In this document: positions 35,160 to 45,293 of the stretch, one piece after another | Layout: every line of letters starts with the position of its first letter | Position numbering within the stretch: the first letter of the stretch is position 1 | Assembly (NCBI GenBank): GCA_027922465.2 | Contig: BQMF02000030.1 | Span: 62,001 to 126,000 of the forward strand | Length of the DNA stretch: 64,000 bases | Source of the DNA: Turritopsis dohrnii | Lineage: Eukaryota; Cnidaria; Hydrozoa; Anthoathecata; Oceaniidae | Direction: 5' to 3' | Position numbers and translations under genes: made by a program | The notes under the pieces: model-generated | Databases searched by the model: none | What the model saw: the letters and a program-made list of their open reading frames with translations, nothing else | Told to the model about the DNA's origin: nothing

Positions 35160-36240
35160 ATAACGGTATTTATCATAAAGAGTAAGAAAATACAGCCTCT
35201 CAAACTTTGCTCACAGAGCTATTTCGAAAAAGTGCAAAAAAACGACTAAGTGCCCACTTTTTCTAATGATTTTCGGCCATAACTCACCCATTTCTTCCTT
35301 AAACTCAATAAACGACCCCATTTTGGAAATCCCATAACAAAGCGCACCTTTTGGCGGTGGTTACGCATAGGGCGGAATTTACAAAATTACCGCCCGTGGC
35401 GAAAATCTCTAAAAAATCGGCTAAAATTTCAGTTAACGGTAACTTCTGACTCCCGCATTCATTGCTTTTGATACTTACACAACCAACTACAATTGTGATT
35501 TTGTACAACTGAACTAAATTTCATTGACAGACATGGCCTCGTTTTGGTGTTATACATAAAAACGCTAGTTGAAATTATGACGCGATAGTTTCTGATTTCG
35601 TTAGTAATTTTGAATGATCGAGACAAACTCACAGTCACAAGTGGCACCCCATGCCAATCCATTAGGTGACATTCGTTTACAACTTGAAATTCAAATCATT
35701 TTTTGCCGCCAAAGTGCGGACTACTAGTAAAAATTTGGTAGGCCATATTTCCGAAAATATTTTGCCTCGATTATTCAAACTCCTCACAGTCATGGTTATT
35801 AACACTGTCTGTAACGTTACTGAGTTTCGTTGAAAATAAACGTCTAGTTTTTGCGTTATAAGAGTTTAAGTGTTTAAAGAAAAATCACGATATCATGCCG
35901 AAAATGAACTAAATTAAAAATTCCTTTTGTACACATATGCCTTGGTATTAGCTTAATATGCTCAGACAGTATCAATTTAATTAAGATAAATATGCACAAA
36001 TTATCACGAATCAAACTTTGTAGGAATTTTAACCGGAAAATTTAACAATTTGAAATAATAGTGAATTTTTTGCATTTAGAAGCAATTTTTGAAACTTTAA
36101 ACTGTATGACATGTTAGTATAACCTTTTGGCTATTAAGATCAAGTAACAAAATCTCCAGATCTATTGTTAAACGGGGGTCAGACCCAATTGAGTGAAGTA
36201 TGTAAAAAATGTTTGAATAGTTATAACTCCAAAACGAGGC
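35160..36240. other. Gene-free stretch inside the telomere-bounded block
   Basis: AT-rich sequence without a supported gene or obvious repeat. Confidence 0.45.
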
Positions 36241-36808
36241 AGGGTTAGGGGATCATTTTAACGGTTTAGGAACGAACACGGGTAGCCGCATTTGAGGCAA
36301 AGTATTGTACAGATCCATAAAGGAAAGAAATGAGTAAAAATGGGAAGAGGGCAATGGACCATTTTTGCGGGCTATATGCAAAATACATTTTCCCTTTTTT
36401 CAGCACTTTCCAATCACATTTTTTGAAAAAAAATTGTTCTGTTAGAGTAAACAAGGTATCTTCTTGCCTAGCCTATCTATAATATGCCGTAACCCTGGCT
36501 AGAAATACCCAAAATAAGAGTTGCGGGCTCAGTGCGCTAACCCTAAACCTAAACCTACGGAAACTTCGAAGGCCAATATCTTTCGAACTGTCTTAAACTT
36601 TGGAAAAAACATTGTTGGGATCTATAGAACACAATACAGAAAGGATACCCTGAAATTTTCGCAAAGAAACGCTTAAAGGATCACCATCAATTTTCAGATT
36701 TAGTTTTTGCGGGCCCAAAACCATTTTGGACCAAATTTTGACCCCCAATATCTCCTGAATGGAAGCACTACATTAAACGAAATCACAGTGTTTGACAGCC
36801 ACATATTA

Positions 36809-37729
36809 CTTTAATGGTAGAAATTTTCGCGGTACTAATTTTCGCGAGGTCACGAGCTCGCGAAATCGACGGGATTTATTTTCGCGAATGAATGATCTCG
36901 CGAAATTTTGCGAGATTTATTTTCGCGAAATCAGAAACTCGTAAAATTTCGCGAGATAAATTTTCGCGAATGGCAAATTAGGTAAAAAAATTCGCGAGAT
37001 TAATTTTCGCGCATGGCAATTTAGATAAAAAAAAACTCGCAAGATAAATTTTTCGAATTGAAATTCTAGTAAGAAAGAAAGACTTTTGTATTGGTACTCT
37101 CAAGGATCCTTGTTCATTTTAAACAGAAAGAGAAATACAAAGTACAAATACTAATCTATCAAAATACAAAATAGTTCTAATCGTTCAGTCATCTTCATCG
37201 AACACATGAAAAGCCCCTCTTTCCTGAAGAATCCACTCTTCGTTATCATCGTCAAATTGATCGTCACACTCAATAATGGGTCCCAGATTAGAGCTGAGAG
37301 CAGATAGGTTGGCTGACACCTCGATGTTGTTGTCTACCATTGGATCGATGTGATGAAATGGGTCCAACGAAGGAAGCCTTTTGGTACCTATCTTGATTGC
37401 ATCACTGATTCCCGATGTTCTCCATCCACTCAGGATAACTTCACGACCATCACTTGTTAGATCGTTGTAAAGTCGAACCAACCATTCAGCGTGATTTTAC
37501 CCCTTTTTAGTAAACTCGAAAGAGATTCAAAAAAGCAAAAAAAAAAGTGTTTTTTTTTTCGAAATTTCGCGAGATTTATTTTCGCGAATCATGTATTGCG
37601 AAGAAATTCGCGGGACTTATTTTCGCGAATTGGCGAAATAATGTTTTTTTTGGGATTTATTTTCGCGAATTTGGCAAAAATTCGCGAAACTCGCGAAAAT
37701 TAGTACCGCGAAAATTTCTACCATTAAAG
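36809..37729 (-). mobile_element. Deleted pogo/Tigger-like element with TA duplication
   Basis: Ends CTTTAATGGTAGAAATTTTC (36809) and its inverse (to 37729) form inverted repeats of at least 40 bases, rich in TTCGCGAAA-type motifs that continue inwards on both sides. TA flanks both ends. On the minus strand, 37481-37185 encodes RLYNDLTSDGREVILSGWRTSGISDAI, the C-terminal end of a pogo-type transposase, followed by an acidic tail. The catalytic part has been deleted, so the element is non-autonomous. Confidence 0.75.
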
Positions 37730-38349
37730 TAGGTGAACCATCGTGCCAAGTTTCAAGTTCTAATTCAAACGTCTTCATACAAACACAAAATGTGATATTA
37801 GGCAACCTTGGATGTGAAGCTCCAGTTAGATCTCTGCACCCCTCTGGGACGTTTCTTTTGAGAATCAAAAGTTAAAATTTTTTTGCAGGGTTAGACAACG
37901 AGACCCAAACAGGTGTTATCTAGACACCTTAAGCCACCCTCTACACTAATTTTTATGCCCTAACCCTGCTTAGAACCAAAGATATTCGAGTTCACTTTTT
38001 GGCGGGCTATATGCTAAACCTAACTTTTAAAAGGCTCCAGCTCTGTGTTCTCCCCCTTTCAGTAAAATGTAACAGTCATTTCAATCTCTACGCAGTATTT
38101 GCAATCCATCCCAGGTGGTCCGAAATTCCAGCCCTAACAGGAACACCCTAAACCTGGACCTAAACCTAACAATGCATATAGCCCGCATCCCAACCACCTC
38201 CTCAACCATTATTAGGGTTAGGGTTAGGGTTAGGGTTAGGGTTAGGGTTGTTAAGTCTTTTTACTAACATACCTTTAAACGAAACTATAACCATCGCTGT
38301 TGACATAATCATAGATAATCATCCGAATCTAAATGTTAATCATTATATA

Positions 38350-38740
38350 TATGTAGGAATATAATATGTAGGAATATTTTTTTAAGATTTTGGTCATTTT
38401 GGTTTGACCTCATTTTCTTGAAAACTTTTTACATCTTAAATTATCTTTAAAAATTAGCCGTTGAATGATAATAACATTACTCAAAGATTTTGAAATAAAA
38501 AAGATGGGAGTAAAAACAGCTTTTTGTAACCGGACAAAAGCATTTCAAAATGTATATAATTCCGAATAAACTCATTTTTCCATAAATATGCATAAGTATA
38601 ATGTTAAACTTACAATAAACATATAGATAAATGAATAGACAGACAGCTAACAAATATTAGGTTTCCCTTATTCCGAAAACTCTTAACCAGGCATCCAATA
38701 TTCACAAGCAAACCGAATCCTGTTATTTCTTTAGCATTAT
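38350..38740. other. Gene-free stretch right of the Penelope-like remnant
   Basis: AT-rich sequence following the decayed reverse transcriptase. It is probably further Penelope-derived or intergenic DNA; no motif could be recognised. Confidence 0.4.
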
Positions 38741-39052
38741 GGGTACTTACGTTTCTTCTAAATCTATTTCATCGAAATCGTCTTCGCAAAAGTTACGTAA
38801 AGCGATATCATAGACTTCCATCTTCTTTGACAATGAAGAAAGAACTAGTTTCACTTCGAATACTATTATTAGGTGTAAAGCGTATGGCGTAAACCGTAAG
38901 AAAATAAATACAAGATGTCTTTCTTTGTTCATCGAAACGTTTGCATTTCGTCACTTTTGAACATGTATTTATAACTAAAAAGGAAATAAATAGTAATTCC
39001 CACATTATTTCAAATTTGAAATTACTGACTCATAACATTGTAATCTTAAAGT

Positions 39053-39290
39053 TCTTTATTAAAAACTACGCTTACGTAAGCGTAATTCTTCTTACGCTTA
39101 TGTCGTAAGAATTCCAAAAATTACGCTTACGTAAGCGTAATTTTTCTTACGGCGTAAGCCGTAAGCCGTAAGAAAAACTTTAAAATTCTTACGCTAGCGT
39201 AAGAAGAATTATGCTTACGTAAGCGTAATTTTTAATAAAATAAATTTCTTACACTGTAAGAAAAATAAAATTATGCGTAATATGCTAATG
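39053..39290. repeat. Palindromic TTACGTAAGCGTAA cluster
   Basis: The self-complementary phrase ttacgcttacgtaagcgtaa occurs near 39068 and 39122, and a shorter relative atgcttacgtaagcgtaatt near 39211. They are separated by ctTACGGCgtaagCCGTAAg-like inverted runs. The cluster can fold on itself almost completely and resembles the paired ends of a small inverted-repeat element or a cruciform-prone satellite. Confidence 0.8.
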
Positions 39291-39403
39291 GTCCCTTTTC
39301 GCTTTCCATGTCACATTTGGTTCAATGATAAGGTGCGACGATTAACATCATCGAGTCATAAATATCCGGAAAAGCGAAGAAGAGTGAATGAAAAGTAGGT
39401 GAT

Positions 39404-41378
39404 TCATATTGACACGCTAACAATGTCAGACCTAGTAGACAAAGAACAGTTTGAATACTCCGATTGACATGATTGTTTATGTTTTTGATTTCTTGGATCA
39501 AAAATAACGAAACAAAGCCAAAAATCTAGCTGCTCAAATGCGTCGTTAATTTCTGATTTAAACCTTTCAACAAAGGGTAAGTAGGTGTTTTCAATAAACG
39601 AATCAAAATCAAACTGATTTGAACTACGTAAATTTGCACTGGGTGGCATACTAAGCACTTCATCTTTCGCTTATGTTTTCAATTTATCAAATTCTTTTTC
39701 CTGGCACCATCTGCGACGATCAGGATCTTCTGATTTTTCTAACCCTTGTAAGGTCTTGCCAAGATATATTGGGATATCCAATAGGCAGAGTTTTCCATCT
39801 ACCTTTTGTAATACGAGGTTCAGCGGTTGTACAGCGTCGAATACATCTCGAAGCATTAATATTGTAGCAATGAAAGTGTCATCAGTAATTTCCGAAAAGA
39901 TTCCATATGCCTCCGGTTCACTGCGATCATTTACACATACAGCAAGTGCATTCAAAAACTGCCTGTACATTACATAAACTCTTACACGCCCGATCATGGG
40001 CCGTCCATCTCGTTGTGCTTGGACAAACTGGGTTAACTAATGATTCATCATAAATATCAGCAACTTTCTCCATGAAATTCAAGGCTAGTGGACGGTAATG
40101 AAAAAACTTCCATAAGGCAAGTAAGGCTGCATCGGCATTGAAAACAGATTTAAACTCAAGCAGTAAATGTTTAAAGCATAATGTGATTTCATGATTTCCA
40201 CAACCAATCCAGGTAGCTAACGGTATCAGGTGTTTTAGTAACTGTTTTAAACCATTTCTTTCGCCTGAATTCGCATTGGTAGTGTCCATCATGAAGAACC
40301 GCGCATTTTCTTTAAATGGTACCTCGAGCTTCTTAAAGTAACTTTCAAAAGCACTAAGATATTGGCAGCGCTAAGGTGTGTTCCAATCACTTTGCTTATG
40401 GGTATGAGTCCTACAAAATGTTCAGAAATTTTTCCGTTATGGTTAAAAGTGGCATATATCGCCATTTGTTCCACTGATGTGATGTCTCTTGTTTCGTCAT
40501 TATACATTGCAAACTTATTTTGACGTAAGGATGTTAGTACCAGAACTTCAAATTTTGATTCATGATTTCAATGTATTTTGCTATAAATTGTGGAGACATG
40601 TAATTTGCATTTTTCGGGGAATTCAGAAGGTGTGTTTGGACTTCTTTCCCCCCACAATCAGCAATCAGTTCAACAACATCCACGAAATTATGTGTATGGG
40701 CCCAATTTTTCTTAATCATTAAATGGGTGATACGAAAAATCTTTTGATAATGAAACAATTTGTTGAAACTTTTTTCATTGATTGCGTAAGACTGGTTTCC
40801 TGTAACAGCTTCCAAACATCCGTATTTCTCTTAGAAAGTTCGTCAAATGCCTGCTTGTTTTTAGCGCATTCAAGATGGCTTAACGAATTTAAGTGCTGCT
40901 GTGTTCGTCTCGATGGATGATCACCAAATGTTCCTGCCTTAGTCACAAATGCGCGGGTTGGGCTACATTAACTGAAAAACTGGTACAGATCTTACAGTAC
41001 CATCCCTCCTCTACTGTGCTGTAGTAGAATTCGGGAAAGGTTTTTTCATAAGAAGAAACATTTCTTTTCCGGAGGTCAATGGAATTGAAAGAACTTCCAG
41101 TAGGTTCTATTTCGTCAGAAACATTTTGTTTGTTCTTTGTCACTAGTGACAATAGTCTACATTGGTGGTGGTGATTCTAAACTTTGGTTTGTTTCTATGT
41201 GAATTACTGACGAAGTTTCTACCGCAGGTTCTTCACGGGGAACTTTTTCAGGAGGTTCATCTTGATTCTGTGTATTCTCCAAACTATTTTTACGTTGGAG
41301 TAGTGATGTAATCTTTTGGGATTTAATGGGATTTGTTTTCACGGATTTGATGTAATATTTCGAATTATGTGACGGCAT
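39404..41378 (-). pseudogene. Degenerate hAT transposase (ZNF862-like group)
   Basis: Successive minus-strand fragments in shifting frames follow the order of a hAT protein. They are FPEFYYSTVEEGWYCKICTS (zinc finger half), then HPSRRTQQHLNSLSHLECAK (His half), YNDETRDITSVEQMAIYATF (first catalytic region), MDTTNANSGERNGLKQLLKH, WIGCGNHEITLCFKHLL (CxxH), PVCPSTTRWTAHDRACK, and YLPFVERFKSEINDAFEQLD. Several frameshifts and stops show it is dead. The terminal dimerisation domain is missing on the left side. An N-terminal segment MPSHNSKYYIKSV at 41378 looks like the protein start. Confidence 0.7.
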
Positions 41379-41379
41379 A

Positions 41380-42073
41380 ATTCCTACAATTAAAAGTTAA
41401 TAAAATGCTTTTAAGAAAGTGGCTCTTTAATCCTGAGTTTGAAACGTCATACTGAGAGTATACTTAAGACTTTCATGTAATTTCGGAAAGATTTTCGTTT
41501 GATCACCTTTGCTACAAGAGAAATAAATCCTTATCGTGTTTTCTTTTCAATAAAATGATAAAAGAATCAACATACCTGATGCTCATTTAAGTTTGTTTGT
41601 ATTAAGAATCATAGTTGTTTCAAATTTTTCTTTTTCGTTCAGCTATCAACGGTGCTTCGATTTAAATAAAACAACAAGCGCTTTAATTTGAATAAAATAA
41701 CAGCAATGCAATGACATCGGTGCAGAATTTTCAGAAAGAAAAAAAGGCGGAATATACTGCAGAAAATGATTGATTTTCTTTTGTTTTATATAATAGATCT
41801 TTTATATTGAATTACAAAACTTTTTATAGCACGTGCAAAGGAGAAAAAAAGATAAAAAGAAAAGAAAAAGAAAAACAATAAAGTTTATTTTTTTATAAAC
41901 GTTTACGAATGAGTGTAACTGGTAATAATCAATTTTAATTTTCATTTATTTTAAATACGGTGGAGTGCGACAGAAAAAAGATAAATTTAAAAGATGGTAG
42001 ACTATACGATGAACATTTTTATAACGAAGCCGAAACGTATGTTATGAGTTTAAGCCGATGTTTCAAAACAGAA
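41380..42073. other. Gene-free stretch between two transposon remnants
   Basis: AT-rich sequence between the start of the degenerate hAT and the Kolobok-like frame. An AAAAAGA-rich tract lies near 41840-41875. No gene is supported. Confidence 0.45.
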
Positions 42074-43234
42074 TCAAATCATTTTAACAGCAAGCTTATT
42101 TACTAACTTAAATTTAAATGCTTTATTGCCGGACTCAATTGGGAAACTTATAGTATTTTGGATTGGGAAAGAGCCGTCTAACGGCGTCTGTAGGACCCTA
42201 GCTAACACCCTGATGCCATACATCAAATTGATGATGTATACCTGTTTGCTCTTCTCGCATTTCTTAATTTGACAATGACGGTCAGTTGTCACACGTTTTA
42301 TTTTTAATTCCTTTTCCTTTCCTTTCCTTTCCTTCAAAACTTTTATCAAGCCTACTTTTTCCATTCGATTTGAATTTCCTACCTCAGTCACTTGTGTCAG
42401 TGAAATTGCAATGATTTTCTTTAAATCCTGATCGAACAAAGAATACGTTAAATATTTGGCGTTATGGCCTGGGCTGTCACACCTGCCATCAGCACTTAAC
42501 AAAAGTTCTCTCTGTAGCGAATTGGAAATCATTGCATTTTGTTCCATGAGCCAAGTCTCATTGGTAATTCCAACCATGTAGGTTTTATTGATCTTGGAAT
42601 ACCAAGCTTTTGATACCCATAGAATGTCTAGGATTTCAAAATACTTACTGAGTTTCCGATAAGTATTCGAACTAAAGAGGACAGCAGCAATTAGTCTTAA
42701 GTTCCCCGTATAATGTCTATTTTGCATAGGCTGAGAACGCCAGATATGCTCATGTCCATTGACGCACAATAAACGAACACAAAGTGCAGAACCTTTAATA
42801 ACAACATTTTTAATTACAGCCGGAGAGGCACAACTAAGACAGCGTTGAAGGAGTAGACATAAACATGACCAATAAACAATAAACGCGCTTCCTTTTGGTT
42901 GTGTACACTCCTCTTCTTTTGTTAATTCAGGTTCCTCATCACTTTCACTATCACCGACAACGTGTGAGGAATCCAGATCATCTAGTGATTGTACGCCACT
43001 TTCAGTTGATGATTCATAGTCATTTGTATCAACGGTTTGGGTGGGTTTTTCTAAGTATGAAAGCATGGTAAGGGTTATTTGGGTTGATGCATCTACTGCA
43101 GTGTGCGGCTGTGGCTCGTATTGACATTCTTTGGAGTTGGATAAATAGAGATTTTCTCTATCTAGCTCTTCCATTTGTTCAACGTTTTCCAAATGCATCA
43201 TTGATAAGCTACAACAAAGTAGAAGCTCGTACAT
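42074..43234 (-). CDS. Kolobok-like transposase, C-terminally truncated
   Basis: The 386 codon frame begins with an acidic region (DDLDSSHVVGDSESDEEPE). It continues with GHEHIWRSQPMQNRHYTGN, then LLLSADGRCDSPGHNAKY and VTTDRHCQIKKC, which are signatures of Kolobok-type transposases (TTAA-inserting). The conserved DSPGH and TDRH motifs hold two of the predicted catalytic residues. After TDRHCQIKK the frame turns into unrelated sequence and stops, so the last third of the transposase, including the final acidic residue, is missing. The N-terminal THAP finger expected in some members is also absent. Confidence 0.65.
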   Translation of the reverse strand: MYELLLCCSLSMMHLENVEQMEELDRENLYLSNSKECQYEPQPHTAVDASTQITLTMLSYLEKPTQTVDTNDYESSTESGVQSLDDLDSSHVVGDSESDEEPELTKEEECTQPKGSAFIVYWSCLCLLLQRCLSCASPAVIKNVVIKGSALCVRLLCVNGHEHIWRSQPMQNRHYTGNLRLIAAVLFSSNTYRKLSKYFEILDILWVSKAWYSKINKTYMVGITNETWLMEQNAMISNSLQRELLLSADGRCDSPGHNAKYLTYSLFDQDLKKIIAISLTQVTEVGNSNRMEKVGLIKVLKERKGKEKELKIKRVTTDRHCQIKKCEKSKQVYIINLMYGIRVLARVLQTPLDGSFPIQNTISFPIESGNKAFKFKLVNKLAVKMI

Positions 43235-43399
43235 TTATTGAAATCAACCTATCTCGTTGTTCATCAAAATCTGAGAGGAATTATAGTCAAACCTGTCGTT
43301 TGTTAAGATTTCTTGTCGTTTATCAGTTCTTTTTGTTTTGGTGTTGGTTTAAGAAACGAAAAAATAGTAGGAACAGCATCGTCATTTAGAATTCTTCTC

Positions 43400-43745
43400 G
43401 AAGGAAGCCCAAGTAATTCGTTTTAAAAAGGATATTCTTGTGGCAGTGAAAGAAATATAATCTGATGAAAATTCGATAAAGACAAAAGAATAAAGCATCT
43501 TACTTTTAAATCTCTTTGAAAACAATCTTCTTCAAAATTTAAATGACAAACAAATACATTTTCCTCTTTTGGCAAATTCGCTCTTTTCAACTTTGCTATC
43601 CATGTTTTCTTGAGAATTTTGTCCTTGGGCAGTTAAAAAAAAATTATTTTTTCTTCTGTTTTTTTTTTGAGCTTTTTATTCAGTTATTTGGGGGTCCCAT
43701 TTTTACCCCGTCATTTTAACTGTCCCGTAATTACCCCGGATGACT
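43400..43745. other. Gene-free stretch with TTTTTACCCC motif
   Basis: No gene supported. Near 43690-43735 is a copy of the tttttaccccgtc / aattaccccgg repeat also seen near 9600-9830. Confidence 0.45.
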
Positions 43746-44105
43746 TCACAATGACATAAGCTTAATTTTCCTCATTCTTACGTTTCTCACCAGCCCTAAC
43801 GAAACTCCCTTCAAACCATTCAGCCAATTCTGGGCCCCTTCCTGATCACAAATTTTGTACCGACCAAGAAAACCGTCTACAAACTCGACCTTTCGCCTCA
43901 ATTCCAAAGTTGTTTGTGCAATGACAGATCTGACCTCATAAGGCAAAAGCTCTTTTGATTCAAATACCTTGGAAGCTGGTACAATTAACTCTAACAGATC
44001 TAGGTAAGTAGCAACTGTTACCAAGAAAGGATTTGAATTTCTTATGCAAGCCAGACACCTTCGCTTTTGTTTTTGTGTTTTCTTTATTTGTTTTTGTGTT
44101 TTCAA
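43746..44105 (-). pseudogene. hAT transposase internal fragment
   Basis: VTVATYLDLLELIVPASKVF and LLPYEVRSVIAQT match the segment CTYTDVLEIITPISKVF and LANELKPVLAQT of the intact hAT at 9878-14045. Only this internal piece is present. Confidence 0.6.
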
Positions 44106-44123
44106 CCATTTTCTGGGTTTTGT

Positions 44124-44480
44124 TCAGTGGATGTTTGATTCCTTTTTTTTCTCGTAGTAATCAAAAACTATTCTGTGCAGTTCTTTAATACTGATTCCAT
44201 AAAAAGAATTGTCCATGTCTTTGACACGTTGCACAAGTTCAGTCTCTTGCGAAAACGTGAGCACTGTCTTTATTGGCCCAAGAATTTTTTTGTGCAGTTG
44301 ATCCTTAGCGATATCGCCCATCTTTCCACTGCAATGTCTGCATAAAGATTCAAATGGCATGTTGAATTCTTTTGCCGCCTTCCTCATTGAAATCTCCTTT
44401 CTCCCTAACATATCAATAGCAAGCTTTATGCTTTCCTCACTCCAGCTTCCACGGTTTGTTTTTTTGACATAATTTCTCGT
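44124..44480 (-). pseudogene. pogo-type transposase N-terminal fragment
   Basis: KKTNRGSWSEESIKLAIDML and ISMRKAAKEFNMPFESLCRH form the psq-type helix-turn-helix of pogo/Jerky-like transposases, followed by LTFSQETELVQRVKDMDNSF. The frame stops before the DDE core. It lies next to a hAT fragment on the same strand, so two truncated elements abut. Confidence 0.6.
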
Positions 44481-44556
44481 TATTTTAATTAATACTAGTT
44501 ACCCGGGTAAACATTTTTAATAAAAGTGGTATGCACACTATGCAATTAATATAATA

Positions 44557-45053
44557 CTAGCCGCCAAGGCGGCGTCGCTCGCCGCCCATGTTCAGCCTGC
44601 GTGGACTTCACGAAAAATAAAATTAAGGAATTGGCAACCGAAAGTGTTCCCATGTTGTAGAGCTCGAAAAACTGATCAAAAAAATGTATGGGATCGTTCC
44701 GCTACGATCAACCGTTACAGAGATATCATCGTTCAAAGATTTCGATGACGTCACAGACCCGTCCCCCAAAAAAATTAGACCCAAATTTTTCGTCACCCCA
44801 TCGCCTGTATCGCGGACCCCAAAAAACGTCAGTTATCCCTATTGGTTATCGAGATAATTTTCCCTAAACGTCGCATTCGATTAGGGTCTCAATGCAATGG
44901 TTTCACACTGACGTCGCGCACAAGAAGAGAAATAATTTATGTGTGATCTTACATTACTGACTATCTTTCGCAGTTCACATCTACCATTTTGCGTGACTTA
45001 CAAACAAACAAACAAACGCACAAACAGAGAATCGGCTATTAATATATAGAAGA
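44557..45053 (-). mobile_element. Non-autonomous Helitron-like element
   Basis: Read on the minus strand the element starts TCTTCTATATATTAATAG at 45053 directly after an A. It ends with a GC-rich hairpin GCCGCCTTGGCGGC then CTAG at 44557, directly before a T. A 5' TC, a 3' hairpin followed by CTAG, insertion between A and T, and no terminal inverted repeat are Helitron hallmarks. No Rep/helicase is encoded. Related sequence lies at 32290-32535 and near 50180. Confidence 0.7.
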
Positions 45054-45293
45054 TAATAAACTATTATAAATATGGCATAAGAAAATGATTGTCATTACTA
45101 CAATATGAATTTAATTACTGTATACAGTATAACCAATATTCAGTCACCGCAGCCACAAAGATAGTTTTGTATTGTTTCCACATAGATTAAGAAACAATTC
45201 TTATTTCAAAGAATGTTCTATTGTGTTTGAAATGATGCATATCCTAGATGTTATACTTAAATATGATTTCAGTAATAAAGGCTTAGCAATACC

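Larger units (their letters stand above)
32776..38247. other. Subtelomere-like block bounded by TTAGGG arrays
   Basis: Five TTAGGG units at 32776-32805 open the block and six at 38212-38247 close it, both in the same orientation. Inside are degenerate TTAGGG-like phrases (33275, 33358, 33450, 36244) and one C-strand array (cctaaacctaaacct near 36541). Short repeats built on TAGCCCGCA occur at 32820-33250 and 38177; their inverse TGCGGGCTA occurs near 36368 and 38004. The block lies within a reverse transcriptase. It also contains a small multi-exon gene (33907-34930) and a pogo-derived element (36809-37729). It resembles a subtelomeric fragment moved to an internal site; origin by break repair, circle integration, or assembly artefact cannot be decided here. 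Confidence 0.7.
32580..38345 (+). pseudogene. Penelope-like reverse transcriptase split by telomere-bounded block
   Basis: The left part, ending at 32777, reads RPIVSSIGTYNYNLAKHLC, KDTFTFVKELNEIN and DTYLVSF. The right part starts after 38247 with SLFTNIPLNETITIAVD. Together they form the conserved SFDV-SLFTNIP region of Penelope-like reverse transcriptases, where the Asp of motif A is a catalytic metal ligand. The split falls exactly at that aspartate, and one or two codons are lost. The frame decays soon after 38345, and neither the start of the protein nor a GIY-YIG endonuclease is visible. Confidence 0.75.

Noticed and set aside
45001..45030. Possible CRISPR-like or regulatory array at CAAA repeats
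   Set aside because: It is a simple (CAAA)n microsatellite inside the Helitron-like element; no spacers.
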